Positions 1-12,478 are shown, numbered from the stretch's first letter. The stretch is DNA of 64,000 bases from Leptodontidium sp. MPI-SDFR-AT-0119 (GCA_020726505.1 JAHLEZ010000012.1:1922001-1986000); one strand, 5' to 3'. A program made the numbers and translations. The notes: generated from the sequence alone by a model not told the origin.

Positions 1-2165
1 GTCCTGAGAAAGGACTGGGGCTGGGATGGCGTTATCATGTGAGTTATGAAATACTTTGCCTTGCATTGCCTTGTCTTGTCTTACCGTACCTTGTGTTGCC
101 TTGTCTTGCCTTTCCTTGCCATTTCTTTTCGTTGCTTATGAACTCGATACTAATCGAGGAAGGTCTGACTGGTGGGGAACGTACTCGACCGTCGCGGCCT
201 TGAACGCAACTCTTGACCTGGAAATGCCTGGTCCCGCAGTGTGGCGAGGGGTAGATCGTATTAGTCGTGCCATTAGCTGTGGCAAGCTGGAGCGAGCAGC
301 CGTTAATTTCAGCGCAGCCCGCATCCTAAATCTCGTCGAAAAGGTCACGCAGACTTGCACGCCGGAGAATCTTCCCGAGAGAGAGGATAATTCACAAAGT
401 TACCGTGAATTGAACAGGAGAGCTGCCGCTGCCGCGGTTGTGTTGCTCAAGAATGAAGGGAATATTCTCCCTCTGCGATTGAAATCGTGTCACAATATCG
501 CAGTTATTGGGCCAAATGCCACCAAGGATATATCCAGTGGCGGAGGTTCGGCGAGTGTCAACGCGTACTATTACGTCTCAGCAATCGAGGGTTTGATGGC
601 TGGGGCACGGGAAGTGTCTCCAGAGACAGTCATATCCTTTGCCCAGGGATGCTACTCAGATGAGCTGCTGCCGTTATTGAAGACAACAACAGCTTCTGGT
701 GACAAAGGCTTAGACATCAAGTTGTTTCCACACCCATTCGACTTTGATATCGATTCAATGGCAGCTCCGGCTGCTTCTATTACCAGCGAAAATTCGAAAA
801 TGTTCTTCTTCGACTGTCTCCCTTCCATAGCCTTACCCATAACATGGGCTCTTTGTGAAGGCGTCTTCGAACCACCCGTTGATGGCGATTATGAATTCGG
901 AGTTGCGACCACAGGACGGGCTAAGCTCTTCGTGGACGACGAGATCGTGGTAGACAATTGGTCTAAGCAGCAGGTGTCGAGAAACTTTTTCAGTAAGTAG
1001 AGGCAAAAGCCAATTCGTCCAAGGAGAACTATGTATGACAACAAGCTAATGACATAGCAATGGGAACTCCGGAGGTAAGGTCAAAAATATGCTTAAGCGC
1101 AAGCAAGAGTTACAAGATCTCGATTCGGTATTCCTGCATCAGCTCATTCCCACACCGCAAGCCAGGGGATCTTGCAGGTGGAATACTTCGCGTCGGAGCA
1201 CGCCTGGTGTCCAGTAATGCAGACTTGATAAAAGAAGCGGTACAAGCAGCGTCAAAATCAGATACTGTCATCCTATGTCTGGGCACGGATGGGGACAGGG
1301 AATCAGAAGGCTTCGACAGAACACACATGAGGTTAGCTCCCGTTCGAGGCCACAGAACAAGTAGAAGACCGACCAAGTTGACTCTGATGCTAATGTGCGC
1401 GTCTGTGACAGTTTGCCCGAGGAACAGAACCTGTTAGCCGCTGCTATCCTTGAAGCTAATCCACGCACCATTGTTGTGAATTTTTCTGGTAGCCCGGTGG
1501 AAATGCCCTGGGCTTCAAAGGCACCAGCCATTCTGCAGTCCTGGTTTCTCGGCAGTAACCTGGGTGATGGCATTGCAGATATCTTGCTGGGTAAAGTGAA
1601 TCCAAGTGCAAAGCTTCCAGTCTCTTTTCCAATCAGCTTAAAACACAACCCTTCGTACGGAAACTTCCCCGGAACCAATGCAGTCATACGCTATGATGAA
1701 GGGTTACTTGTCGGCTACCGTCACTACACAACTCGAGAGGTGCCGACGCTTTTTCCTTTTGGTCATGGCCTCTCATACACCACATTTGATTTCAGCGACT
1801 TGGTTACGTCAGATCCCACAATCTCACCTCAGGGTCAGAACCAAGTCACCTTGCAAGTCACGAACTCTGGTGAGTTAGAAGGGGATGCGGTGGTCCAGCT
1901 GTACGTTTCAGCGCCTTCCGCGTCAGTATTCCGACCTGTACGAGAACTGCAGGGATTTGTCAAGCTGCATTCCCTTAAACCAGGTGAATCAAGACCCGCC
2001 AAATTCCAGCTGCGATCCGAACATCTTAGCTACTGGGACGATGCGAAGAAGTTATGGGTTGTTGAGAGAGGTTGCTACAACATCTTGATTGGTCATTCTA
2101 GTGAGAATATAGTGCTAAGATCGGAGATTATGGTTGACGAGGGATTTGAGTCCTGCAATCCCTAA
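1..2165 (+). CDS. GH3 beta-glucosidase with PA14 insert, 5' end outside window
   Basis: Hydrolyses beta-linked glucosides. Exons <1-38, 163-992, 1058-1331 and 1412-2165 join in phase to 631 visible residues; family members are about 830-870, so roughly 200 N-terminal residues lie before the window. The first splice joins GVI-M to SDWWGT, the GH3 nucleophile region (Asp in SDW). Next come the second GH3 domain start (AAVVLLKNEG), a PA14-like insert (VDGDYEFGVATTGRAKLFVD), then SGSPVEMPW, LFPFGHGLSYTTF and a C-terminal fibronectin-III-like domain ending near VDEGFESCNP. Intron 1 (39-162) contains a CCTTG-rich run; its branch site is tactaat. The 1332-1411 intron removes an apparent frame break. 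No signal peptide can be judged. The PA14 form suggests action on beta-glucosides or oligosaccharides rather than crystalline cellulose (family knowledge). It runs towards the regulator ending at 2498. Confidence 0.93.
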
Positions 2166-2497
2166 ATCACAAGCATGTTATCTACTTTTGCGTTGTCGAG
2201 AAATTTTCGGGCTCATCTATATGGATATGCTGCAGTAGATTGGACATTTTGTGGAAGTCAAGTACATGAATGCAATAGACCGAATGATTATCAAATTCAA
2301 AATCGAAACCGAGAGTCGCCTCCTAATCATTTTTATTTACAAAAGCTAGAAAGGGGTTGTATTTGGTTGTCGAAGTTGATACACTGTTGTGATGGGTGGG
2401 CATCAGCTATCACTCGTTTTGCCGTCCTTGCCACGACTCACGGTAGCTGTCGGGGCATTACTTGCTTTGACTTTGTGCCTTGACATGATTATATGCT
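2166..2497. other. Convergent intergenic spacer
   Basis: 332 bases between the stop codons of the GH3 gene and the oppositely oriented regulator. Open frames here are short and lack homology that I recognise. Presumably holds the two 3' UTRs. Confidence 0.5.
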
Positions 2498-4686
2498 CTA
2501 TATACTTGTATCGTAATCTCCTATTGCAGGAACGCCTGTCATCATGTCATCGTATCCTGAAAGATATGAATTCAACCCCCAAAGTTCCGCGATTGTGTTG
2601 GTTAGCTCATCGTCGCTTTGAGGAAGATATGGACCTTCTTCACATAGATCTCTGAGGTTCGAAGCCACATTTACTAGCGGCGATTCAAGTTCTGTACTCG
2701 TCGTCATCGATTCGGATGTGGGGATGGCTTGGTTTGTTCGCACTATCCGATCTGCTCCAATGGCGTTGAAAATGTCGCCATTCCCTGTTGAATTTTGCTT
2801 AATAGTTGAATTGCCTGGTTTCTGCAAATCTTTAAAAGTCTCTGCACATAATTTCTCCAATGCACGACCGTATATTGCAGGTCGTGCGAAATCCTTTGCG
2901 CTGAATGACTGCATCAACCTTGCTACGTCGGTCACATCTTGATGCAAGTCCGCTGTTCGGTCCAGAGGAACAACGTTCGCTCTGATAGCTCTAAGGATGA
3001 AAACGCAAACATAGGCCATCATAACAAATCCAAAATCGCATAGGTATCGTAGTTTATCTTTAGACATTGGCGGGAGATGAGTTGTGCATTGCAAAAAATC
3101 GCAAGCAGCGTCGAGGCTACTTTTGGTGACTCGTGGAGTATTGCAACTGAAGTCAACGAGCCTAGTAAGTAGGTGGAATCGTGTGAAGTGGTAGTGAAAA
3201 CGAAGTCCCCGACCCTCAACTGCTAGACCCATTAGCCGTCAATTGACCGCAAAGCACAACATTATGCACGCACCTTTTCCAGCGAAATCGCCCCACCTGT
3301 ACGACCAGCCTTGAAGTTCCTGGTTGATCTTCTCGTCACTTGCTCCCGGTAGCGACAGCACTGTCTCCCAAAGCTGGCAAAGTTCAACTTCGCCAAGAAG
3401 CGCAGTCACACGAACATTGCTTATGTTATGCTCGACGAGCCGTTTTGCCCTTTGAAGAGCGGCCGACGACCCAATGGTTATTGAGCAGCCATGCAGTATA
3501 GAAGAGCTAGGAAAGGAACTGTTGAGCAAAAGACAGACCAGGTTGCTATCAGGAACTTACTGATTGCCCATTGTGTATATCCACAGCCACCACAAGCAAA
3601 ACAGTGGTGCTTTAGGGCTTTCTTGCGTGGCAACACCGAATTTCATCTTAAGCGCGTATCCTTCTATGACTGCCCTCACCGTCAACATGTCTAGGTGTTC
3701 TTGCTGTCGTCCATCAGCGGGAACGGTGCTGGCGGTAGCCTCACAACAAGAGTAAAGGATGATGAGGCCCTGCATCGTTTCAGCCGCTTCCTCCGTCTGT
3801 TGACCCAGGTTTTGAAATAGCAGATTTCTGAGCAAGCGGTGCAATATGCGACATGTTTTGAAGCGTAGTGAGGATGAGTCTGGAAAGTACCGCACAACAG
3901 AATGGATGGCTGCCAGGACTAAAAGCGGCGTTGATGGCAGCCTTGAAAAATCAGTAGCATATAGGGTGGGAATGAACGGAGCGATTCTCTCGCCGAAAAG
4001 CAGAAACATCTGTTCAGCATCCGGAAGCTGAATATCAACCTCCAAAAGGCAAGTGTGGAGGCTTTCCCGTGGCGGGTACGACGATTCAGAAGGGGCCGAC
4101 ATCCCGAGGTCGGACTGCGGGGTACGTGGACATTGAACAGACCGCGTGAGAGGCAGTGCTGATCTTGAGTGCGTGTCTTCCAGTCCTTGCACGGCGAAGT
4201 ATGGCGTATCATCGTCGGTGGGAAGCGAGCTGTAGGATCGCTTGGTGGTAGCTGGGCTGTCATCGACCCGTCTTCTCTTGTTGTACGAGCACGTTTGGCT
4301 TTGTGGCCACGGAGGTGTCGAGATACTTGTAGCCTGGACGCTGGGGCAGTCCGATAGCGAAGGGAGGGACTCGAGGGAGTGGGAGTATTGTGTGCCAGCC
4401 GCCACTGATGGCTCTTCCTGTGCACCTGGATTGCTGGTGGCCCACCGAAGAATTGGCTGGACGGTCGTCGAGGTCTCGAAGATGCACCTGTGATTGGACT
4501 TTGCGCAACGCTCGCATGGAGGATCAGTGCCTCCAGAGCACTTCATCTGTTTTCGTTAGTGGGGGGCTTCTCCTGATAGCGAGAGCCTGTGGGAGGCAGG
4601 AAGGGCCAGCTCGCCTTTTGTTGGCGACATCTTTGGCACGCTTGGGCAGCCCGCCGTTGCGCGGACGGTGGAAACGATGTGGGCAT
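2498..4686 (-). CDS. Zn2Cys6 fungal-specific transcription factor
   Basis: Exons 4686-4615, 4546-3561, 3518-3274 and 3219-2498 join in phase to 674 residues. The binuclear zinc cluster spans the first splice: CQRCRQQK from exon 1, then MKC, CERC and NHRC from exon 2. It is followed by a Ser/Pro-rich linker and the fungal_trans middle homology region (FGERIAPFIPTLYATDF near residue 180). Intron 1 has a GC donor (AAG|GCGAGC at 4614-4613), a cactaac branch and a CAG acceptor; no GT donor preserves the cluster. Intron 2 is only 42 nt. The start at 4686 (MPTSF) is chosen just upstream of the cluster; an in-frame ATG at 4755 would add 23 Arg-rich residues. Target genes are unknown; the adjacent GH3 gene is the obvious candidate (inference). 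Confidence 0.88.
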
Positions 4687-5339
4687 GATGTGTCGACGGG
4701 TATGTCTCTCTCGCTCTCTCTCACGAATGGATGAATAGATCAATGAGTGTCTCAATGCTCAATAGCGGCGGATAGAGCATGGAGAGCATGGCATGGCGTG
4801 GCGTCAGTGAAAGACGGGATGTGAAGATGTGAAGATGTGGAGATGTCAAGATGTGACGATGTAGAAATATCAAGATGTAACAATGTAAATAAAGATATGA
4901 AGATGTGGGGATGTGAAGGTGTGGAGATGCGAATGAAGATGGGAAGATGGGAAGATGGATAGAAGTCTCTTGGACTGCAATACGGCGAGAATGGAATTTG
5001 GTGGAGGTGCGGGGGGGCGGTGGGGTTACAGTACATGCGGGGTCCGAAGAGTGTGAATGGAAAGTGGTGTAGGAGGGAGCGGGGAGCGGGAAAACTACGG
5101 AGAGGCGGGAATGTAAGAGGCTGCTCATTCGGCCCTTGAGCCAACTTGGCCGAGACGTGGAACTCGTGGCCGTCTAGAATCCAGGGACGGTACCTATCTT
5201 ATCGATCTATGAATTGGCTCTCTCATTCAACTGAATTCCAGTGCATAGCTAGGTATCATTTGGTTTTCAGCCATTTTCATGTGGACGTTAATCCCCACTG
5301 GTCAGCTCTCGGCCCCCTTGCGGAATGGAACGTCATGAA
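4687..5339. other. Regulator upstream region with degenerate minisatellite
   Basis: Upstream of the Zn2Cys6 gene. About 4,813-4,957 is a degenerate repeat of a roughly 9-12 base unit of the form gatgtgaag/gatgggaag. It creates overlapping low-complexity frames on the minus strand that I do not accept as genes. A CT/GA tract lies at about 4,701-4,720. The sequence turns abruptly AT-rich at about 5,340. Confidence 0.6.
4813..4957. repeat. Degenerate GATG-type minisatellite
   Basis: Successive units such as gatgtgaa, gatgtgga, gatgtcaa, gatgtgac, gatgtaac and gatgggaa, every 9-13 bases. It sits a few hundred bases upstream of the regulator and may be in its promoter or 5' UTR. Confidence 0.8.
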
Positions 5340-5630
5340 GTGTTTTTTAAATAAAAAACAATAATAAATTAACGAGAAGAAAAAAGTACGAAAAGTACTC
5401 ACTCTCAGTGTCGAATATAAAGCTTTCTTGAATAATAAGATTTGCCTTATCTTTAAAAACGGATAAGTCTTTTTATAATAATACGGCGACAATTAATTCC
5501 CTATTGCTTTCTTTTCAAAACTATGCTATCGCTAAGCTTAATTACGCAATATACGACAAAGAGATACTAGTAATCATTAGATCCTTTAAATATTAGCGAA
5601 CTAAGTTAGCGAAGGCCCCTTATTAAGTTC

Positions 5631-5904
5631 TGTTGGGATAGCCTTAGCTAGGGGGCATTCTCTTACTCTGACAGCTTCCAAAGATAGTCGTCTCTCCTGG
5701 CCTAATGAAGCTTGGTTTTATACCTTGCCTCCTGGTTTCGTACGAGTAATGCTTATACGAGCTACGGGGTTTAGTGCTTGATGTATTTAAGGTAGCTTTC
5801 CCTTTCGTACGAAAGGGACACACGGAATATACTTGATCAAACTTCACTTGTTGTATTCTTTGTCACCCTGATATCAGGTATCGAACCTTGGTTAGATACC
5901 AACA
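5631..5904. mobile_element. Solo LTR, 274 bp, TSD AGTTC
   Basis: Starts TGTTGG and ends CCAACA, with perfect 5-base target duplications AGTTC at 5626-5630 and 5905-5909. It is inserted in the gypsy RNase H frame; removing it with one AGTTC restores a continuous frame. An inverted relative of identical length lies at 62255-62528. No internal retroelement sequence is attached, so it is a solo LTR. Confidence 0.9.
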
Positions 5905-7470
5905 AGTTCTTATTATTACGGATCATAAGTCCTTAAAATACTTTATAATTTCCAAGTAATTAAATGCTTAATAAGTAAAATAAGTAAAGCTATTAATAGA
6001 TTATAGTTTTATAATTATATATTGCATTAAAATTTATAATCTTTTAGTAAATGCACTTTCTTATAAACTAAATAAATTAAATTAATAAAACTTTATAAAA
6101 AACTAGGCCTTGACTTATCATTTAAAAAGTTGCGATTACTAAACAACGTTAACGTATTAGTAGTAAATATTAAGCTTATTACCTTTATACTAATATTCTT
6201 TGTTAGATAATAAGTACTAAAAGCTAATCGTATTATTATTTCTTTAAAAGCTTTACGAAAGTAAGTTTCATTAAATTCCCTTAAGAAATTTAATATAAAA
6301 GGTAACTTTTTACTTTATAATAATTGCATTTTAGTTTGTAATATTAATTACCTTTAAACCCTTATAATTAAAGAGGTTTATAATCGAATTATTATAACAC
6401 ACCTTAATACTAAGAAGACAATTGAATTACTCTCTTCTTAGTACTAATAGCACGGAATTACGTTAACCGTTTACTAATATTACCGTAATTACTATATATA
6501 TTAACAAATTTAAGTCCCTTAAGATAAAAAGCTTGAATTTCTTTATCCTCTTTTTATTTTATTTTAACCCTAAGAATATATTATAATAAATTGCTATACT
6601 TTTAATAAAGACAAGTATAAATTTGATAATAAATTTAGTAAATAAGTTATTAATATCCCTTACTAAAAGATAATAAATACTTGAAAACTAATTATTAGAT
6701 ACATTTACTATATATATTATTACTTTAGCGTTTCCTTAAATATTACTTTTAATAAACGTCCTTGATTTGTCTATAGGTTTTAAATTACTTTTTATAAAAT
6801 CATTAGAACTAAGAAATAGTTATTTACTACTAATCACTTATAAATAAATAACTGAACCAAAGTTTATACCTAGTACTTATAAAGACATCTTAGACCGTTC
6901 GTTACATATTACTAAGATAATTAATTAAAGTATCCCCTTATTATAAACTACGCTTATATATCTCTCTTATACAATTTCTTAAAAAAGTCTCTCTTTATTT
7001 AAAACAATTTATAAATATATACTACGTATAAATTAAGATTATAAAATCGACTTATTAAACTTAATCACTCCCGCTAATAAGTTATTAATTATACTTAACG
7101 TTACAATAAAACACAAGATATAACCTAAATAAACATTATTGTAGCCTAAGTAAAGATAGCCAAGTCTTATAATTTCTCTTGCCGTAGTATTAATTTTAAT
7201 AAGAAAAACCTCGTTTAGCTTAATATGTGCTACTTTAAAATATTACGTTTATTTAGGAAATTAAATATATTAATTAATAAACTATTTAAAATACTTAAAA
7301 AATAAGAAATTCGTATTACACGAAATTATTAATAAGTATAAATGTCTATAACATCTCTTTAACTACTAAGCTATAAATGTCGGTCGAACTCGGGTAGTAC
7401 CACTGATTCCGGTGTAGAATCGACACATTTAAGGGGTAAAATCCTATGTAATAAAATGTGTATTTAAGGA

Positions 7471-7520
7471 AAGGAGAGCTTTATACGAGAGCTCTCCTTA
7501 AATGCTCGATAAGCGAGCAT
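7471..7520. repeat. Two adjacent perfect hairpins
   Basis: Arms AAGGAGAGCT/AGCTCTCCTT (7471-7480 and 7490-7499), immediately followed by ATGCTCG/CGAGCAT (7502-7508 and 7514-7520). They sit in a GC-richer patch (about 7,380-7,545) inside otherwise RIP-damaged DNA, possibly part of an unrecognised LTR. Confidence 0.65.
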
Positions 7521-7853
7521 GTGACTAGAACGTGACGATTATTAAACCAACAATAAAGAAATCTTAATAGTCTCTTATTAGTCTAAGTATAAGGAGCCCC
7601 CTTACAAATTAAGAGTATAAATAATAATGAAAAAAAGTACTTACTTATTATAAAAATAGCAAGACTCTTTTTTATTATATTGCTTGGCTTAATTAAGATG
7701 TGGTTTTAAATTAATATAATATCTTTAATCTTAAGTATACTTTATATAGAGTTAGGGATTTCTATTTTAATTGCCTTAGGTAAATAAGACTCTTTACTAA
7801 ATTACTTAAATAAATTAAAGCGTAAAAAATTTTTTTAACGACTACGATTACTA

Positions 7854-8136
7854 TAGTAAGGAAGGCTCTCGGTGGCTTCTTTGTTACCTGACCGGATAAG
7901 CTTTTCCTACATAAAAGAGCTTAATACTTAAAAACAACTTAATAACTAAGAATTTTTCATAAATATTATTTAATGCATTTTTTTCTTTTCTTCTCCCTCG
8001 ACTTTTTATGCTCTTTGAATATATATTATCTTTAAATCTAATTGATTCGCGATTTCTTATACTTAAGATCTCTCTTATACCTTACTACATACTACCTCTC
8101 TTATTATATGATTTATTAGGCTTTATCCCTCCCATA
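7854..8136. mobile_element. LTR-like element, 283 bp, RIP-damaged, inverted copy of 13746-14205
   Basis: The reverse complement matches 13746-14205 once the nested 173-bp LTR plus one TSD there is subtracted (282 bp against 283). Its termini read TA where the other copy has TG/CA ends, as expected from RIP transitions. No clean target duplication was found. Confidence 0.7.
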
Positions 8137-9750
8137 GTAATAATAAGGCTAGTATACTAGCTTTCTTACGCGTCGAGTCGTTTGCTATTTTCAAATAGAT
8201 TAATTAGGTAACCAGATTTGTCGTTTATAATATGAGGCGTTTATTTTATATTATAAGTTATATATATAATAGTAGTAAGACTAAATATTAGCTTTCTTAC
8301 GTATAAGTCGTTTACTACTCGTGAAAGTAAATCTTTTTCGTTTAGTAAAGAATATTAGGAATAGGTTAAATTTAAGATTATGAGGAGGATATAAAGTATA
8401 TAATATAAAAGATCGTTTATATTATAAAAAGAATTAGTTAAAGTGAAAAGGAAACAATAAAGTTTTTTTTAAAATGGGATAATATTACAGTCGCTAGTAG
8501 GAGTGGCACTAGTGTGTGTATAATACTAAGTTATATAACAATGTAAACACATAAGTGTCGAGTATAACATCGGGTGCAGCTCGTTATAACTAAGAGCGTT
8601 ATAAAGGTATTTATATAAAAGTAAAACTAAGTACTTTTTATATATACAAATCCCTTTTAAACCCTTTTAAAACCTTACTGAAAGTAGTCCTAATTGTATT
8701 TTTAAAAACCCTTAAATTCGTGCTCTTATAATTATATAAAGCTATCGTTATAATATTAATTTATATTAAAAGTAATAATTTACAAATTCTCAGGCGTAAA
8801 AATAAGAGAAAGTAGTTATATAAGTAAAAAAAAATTAATCCGATCACAATATAACTTTAATAAAACGTAAGGTTTTGTATTTAAAAAGATTAAAAATACT
8901 TCTTTAATTGATTTAAATTCGTTAAGTATATTTTAATAGCTTCGAGCTTTCAATTTATTGGTCTATAGGTCCCTATATGAGTATACTTTAGTTTAGAAAA
9001 GGGGGTGCGGGTTAAGGTTAAGGGTCAGAGCCTAGCTGGAATAGTTTTGGAGCACATTTAATAGGGTTTCGTAGTATATAATCTAGCTTTCCTCGCACTC
9101 TCTTAGAAAATACACAGATTTTTTAACTATATATTATTTACTTTATCGCTATATTAATATATCAATATATTACGTGGTACACGAACCGGTACTACACCGA
9201 CATAATTCTTTAATAATAAAAGAGCCTTTAAATTTCTAAAAATAAAATTATGAAGTAAGTGTAACGTCACGTGTTAAAGTGATAATAACACTTATAAGAG
9301 AAGATAAGAATCAAGATAAAGATCTTAATTCTTTTGGCTTTTTTTACTTAGTGATTGAAGTATTTAATCGGTTACTTTTGGAACTCACTTAAGCTCGCTT
9401 AAGACCTAGGTTACCCCGAAGAGGTGGCGTTATAATAAGTATTTTATTTTAAGTCTTTAGTGAGTACTTAATCGCGTCTTAAAAATATAACTTGGTTAGC
9501 TTATGCGTATTTTTATTACTGCGATATACTTTGCTAAGTGATTTCTATACAAAAATACATAAAGGTAATATACTATCTCGCTCTTATCATTAGCTAGTAC
9601 TACTCCTACTAGCGTGGTAATGTCTCACCGGCGAAGGGATAATTTATACTACGTGGCAAGGGCTACTCATATATTTTATATAATTATGCTAATTCATCCA
9701 CATTAACCAACTTAAAGTCTGTATCCCAAGTATACACCTTAACCTCTTCT

Positions 9751-11285
9751 CTTGATGTGTATTTATCGCTACGATCGCAGACAAATAATACGCAATGGGG
9801 CTACGTATCCTATTGCATAAAAGCAAGCTATTACCTTATTATACGCCTAAATAGCAGAAAAACAAGAAAAGATATCTGTGTAAATTGCTGCAGGTGGTGC
9901 AGGCCCGCAAGGTACGCCAGTGAAGGTTGGCATGTTCCTATCTCCTCAGCTGTTACCAGAAACACACCTTAAGCGAGGCCCTGAACCCCCTGTAATTTAA
10001 ACAAGGAACACCAAACTTCAGGGTGCGCATCCAAAGTAGGGGTTTTTGGCCCTGATTTCTACCTTTTGCTATGATATAATTGAAAGCACTTGTTCCCCTT
10101 ACAAATCCCAGCTCCATATTGTTTACATCCGTATACTGTAGCCTTTCGGGCACTTAGACGACCTGTATTTAGAGCGAATTCACCTAAAGCGACTCCCTTT
10201 CTAGCCTGGTCCTCAAAAGTGTGGATTTTAGGTAGGAAACATAATGTATTGTTGATACCCCGCACTAGCTGAAATCCCTCTAAATGCAGGCGTTACAGCA
10301 AGAGATGCAGGGCACGTGCGCTGAAAGGTGTGTTTATGGCAGTTGAGGGGATAAAGGAACTTTTCTCCCAAGCGGGAATGGGATGGTAGGGAGATGAGGT
10401 CAAGATCAAGCCTAAAGACTGTCTATGGCCGGTAGCGCGCACTGCCCTGCCCTCCACCTCCACGTACGTACACCCACTTGCCTTAGCGGTGCGCTAGGCA
10501 TCGATGCCCCGAAGCTACCGGTCCGGAAAGTTACCCATTTACTTACCTACGGTAACCAAGGCACTCTTCCAGTTCGTCCGTTCCATACAGAGAGGAGCCA
10601 AGACCGCCGGGGAAAGAATTTTGGAAAGCATGACATCCCGAACTCGAAATTAAGGTAGGAACGGGGGCTACACGCGACTGTTGTTTTGTCAAATGCAACT
10701 AGGACGCGACGGTACGACGAAGTATGTAACGCAGGAAGCTCCCTAGCCATACCTACCCTGGACATGCAGTTGGATGTTCGTTCGTTCGTTCGAGTTTGCA
10801 TTTGAATTGAATTCGAAATGAAAACAGCCTTCATTCTCCTGCTCACAGCTGCTGCCCGCCGCCGCCTAGGCGCAGGACAATGGCTTCCTCTCCATCGACG
10901 GCTAAATTCCACCTGTCAACCCATCCCGTACGTACCAGCTCACAAGATGTCCATCTGCATACCTGCGTAACAACATGGCGTTCTAACATGCAGTTGACAT
11001 CTAGCCAACGGGTCAGGAATTGGGGAATGGGTGTCCGCTTACGCCAAGGCCAAGCTCTTCGTCTCTCGCTTGATCTTGGAAGAAAAGGTTTATCCGCCTG
11101 CTCGTCCTGGCCCTCTTGATATGCGAGTAAACAACTAACCACAATCCCTATGTGCAGGTCAACTTGACGAGTGGCGTTGTTGACTTGTCGAATGGCTGCG
11201 TTGTCAAGATCGCAGCCATCCCACGCCTCGGATTTCCGGGTAATAGTCGGTGCGCCTCCTGTAATTCTACGGGCTCTCGCTTATA
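9751..11285. other. GC-normal island with piggyBac remnant, no host gene
   Basis: Base composition returns to normal between two AT-rich blocks. The first half carries the piggyBac remnant (9953-10359). 10,370-11,285 has scattered short ORFs on both strands, none with a family I recognise, plus a short TTCG microsatellite at about 10,777-10,794. I see no supported gene. Confidence 0.5.
9953..10359 (-). mobile_element. piggyBac-type transposon remnant (C-terminal zinc-finger piece plus one end)
   Basis: The minus strand at 10265-9953 encodes a fragment resembling the Cys-rich tail of the transposase at 54859-56612: FEDQARKGVALGE and CKQYGAGICKGNKC compare with RFFDQPRKRVALAE and CKECDVHLCKLTEC. 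Just beyond, 10311-10354 resembles the right end of that element (CACGTGCGCTG, then TGGCAGTTGAGGGGATAA). The N-terminal and catalytic parts are missing, so this is an internally deleted derivative. The left end was not found. Confidence 0.7.
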
Positions 11286-12478
11286 GTCAGGGAAAGCAAG
11301 TGTTACAGGAAAGCAAGTGTCACAGCTTAAATTAGCCGATTAATCAGATTTAGGTGGAAACGCCACCTAATTAAGATACGCTGGATCATGAATTTTGTGA
11401 CAACTATTTAAAAACGTATAAAGCTTGCATTTCTTGTAATTAAGTCAATTAAGCTAGTAATAAACTCCTCGTCAGAGCTCTCTAGGTAATCCGGCACAGC
11501 TATTTCCGGCGGAGGTAACGATTCCACATATTGACTATGGTTAATAACCTCTCCTTTTATAAGTGTAGGCTTTGTAAAGAAACTAACCTCTTTTCTCTTT
11601 ATTTTATTAACCTGTTATTAAGCTTGAATTACTACGTAGTAATACTCAATATGGCCTTTAGGAGTTAAACTCAACGCCTCTAACGCGTTTGGTTGCTTGT
11701 CGAGCTCTCTTTTAGGAATTAAAAGATGCGCTAAAGGTAGGCCTCCACGTGTTTTATAAGCCTTTAGAGCCTCTTTATTTGCTCTATTATTCTTCCTAGC
11801 TTAAACCCCTTTAATTCTAAGAGCCTCTTTTAATTTGTTAATGGCCTATGTAAGTGCACGTTGAGCTTTTTATAGAACCTCCGTCTTTTTAGTCTCTTCC
11901 CGAATACGCATCTTTTCCCGTAAGTCGTTGACGTTTCTAGTACCCCCGCCTTTGTAAATACTTCTTCTCGACGTCTTTTTACGTTTTCTATCCTCTTTAA
12001 TCTTTTGTTGTAAAGTAGCGTGCTTAATAGTAGTCAAATAGGCCTTTTAAAGCTTTATAAAAGCATTTTATACTATATATTTAAAGATCTTGCGAGAATT
12101 ATTTGAAAATTAAGTGGAATCTCAATTAATAAAAGAGTTTATAACAGCGGCTATATTCTATAATTCGTGAGGTTTAAAAGGAGGAAGCTTTAGGAGATTT
12201 AAATTAGTATCTTCGGCCTTAACGTTTACTAAACTTCTTTTCTTTTTATCGTATAATTACGTCTTTTTTAAGCCAACGTTAACGCCGTATGGTTATATAC
12301 TAAAGGTTGTAAATGCGTTAATAATTGTGTACTATTGTATAGCCTGTTTACGTATTTTGGTAAGATCTCGGAAAAAAGAAGTAATAGTGTACTCAAAATC
12401 TAAGCTACGCAAAGCTGCGTTAATAGCTAGAAAATAATAATGCTTCTAAGGAAGGACGAAAAACACTAATATCCAAAG
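11286..12478 (-). mobile_element. pogo/Fot-type DNA transposon remnant, truncated by LTR
   Basis: A terminal repeat starts at TA|GTCAGGGAAAGCAAG (11286), with a second GGAAAGCAAGTGT unit inside. On the minus strand the tail of a Tc1/pogo DDE transposase can be followed from LDISVFRPSLEALL (about 12,477-12,436), through the basic KEDRKRKKTSRR stretch to DEEFIT near 11,475. The frame is broken by many stops. The catalytic DDE part is missing; the sequence ends at the LTR at 12479. Confidence 0.7.

Larger units (their letters stand above)
5340..9750. mobile_element. RIP-degraded AT-rich block with Ty3/gypsy pol remains
   Basis: About 4.4 kb of extreme AT content with TAA/TAG stops in every frame. 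One frame at 5,540-5,630 and 5,905-5,960 still reads an RNase H region of a Ty3/gypsy polyprotein (LNYAIYDKEILVIIRSF, then TDHKSLKYF). The Trp expected after the first motif reads TAG. The solo LTR at 5631-5904 splits this frame. The rest shows no frame I can assign. The 283-bp LTR-like copy (7854-8136) and two adjacent hairpins (7471-7520) lie further on. No host gene is visible. Confidence 0.75.

Noticed and set aside
1332..1411. Frameshift in the GH3 gene
   Set aside because: An 80-nt GT-AG intron explains the frame change exactly and restores the family sequence.
4721..5144. Two overlapping minus-strand ORFs of 130-135 codons
   Set aside because: Both are produced by the GATG minisatellite (Pro/Ser/His/Leu low-complexity translations).
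5146..5364. 72-codon plus-strand ORF at the border of the AT-rich block
   Set aside because: No homology recognised, and it ends in low-complexity AT sequence.
5880..5904. tRNA T-arm-like GGTTCGATACC (reverse strand)
   Set aside because: It is the terminal part of the solo LTR; no cloverleaf can be drawn around it.
9000..9040. Telomere-like TTAAGGTTAAGGG
   Set aside because: Only a couple of imperfect units, not TTAGGG arrays; chance in AT-rich DNA.
10425..11142. Several 77-121 codon ORFs on both strands
   Set aside because: Overlapping, without family, motif or intron evidence; probably chance frames in GC-normal DNA.
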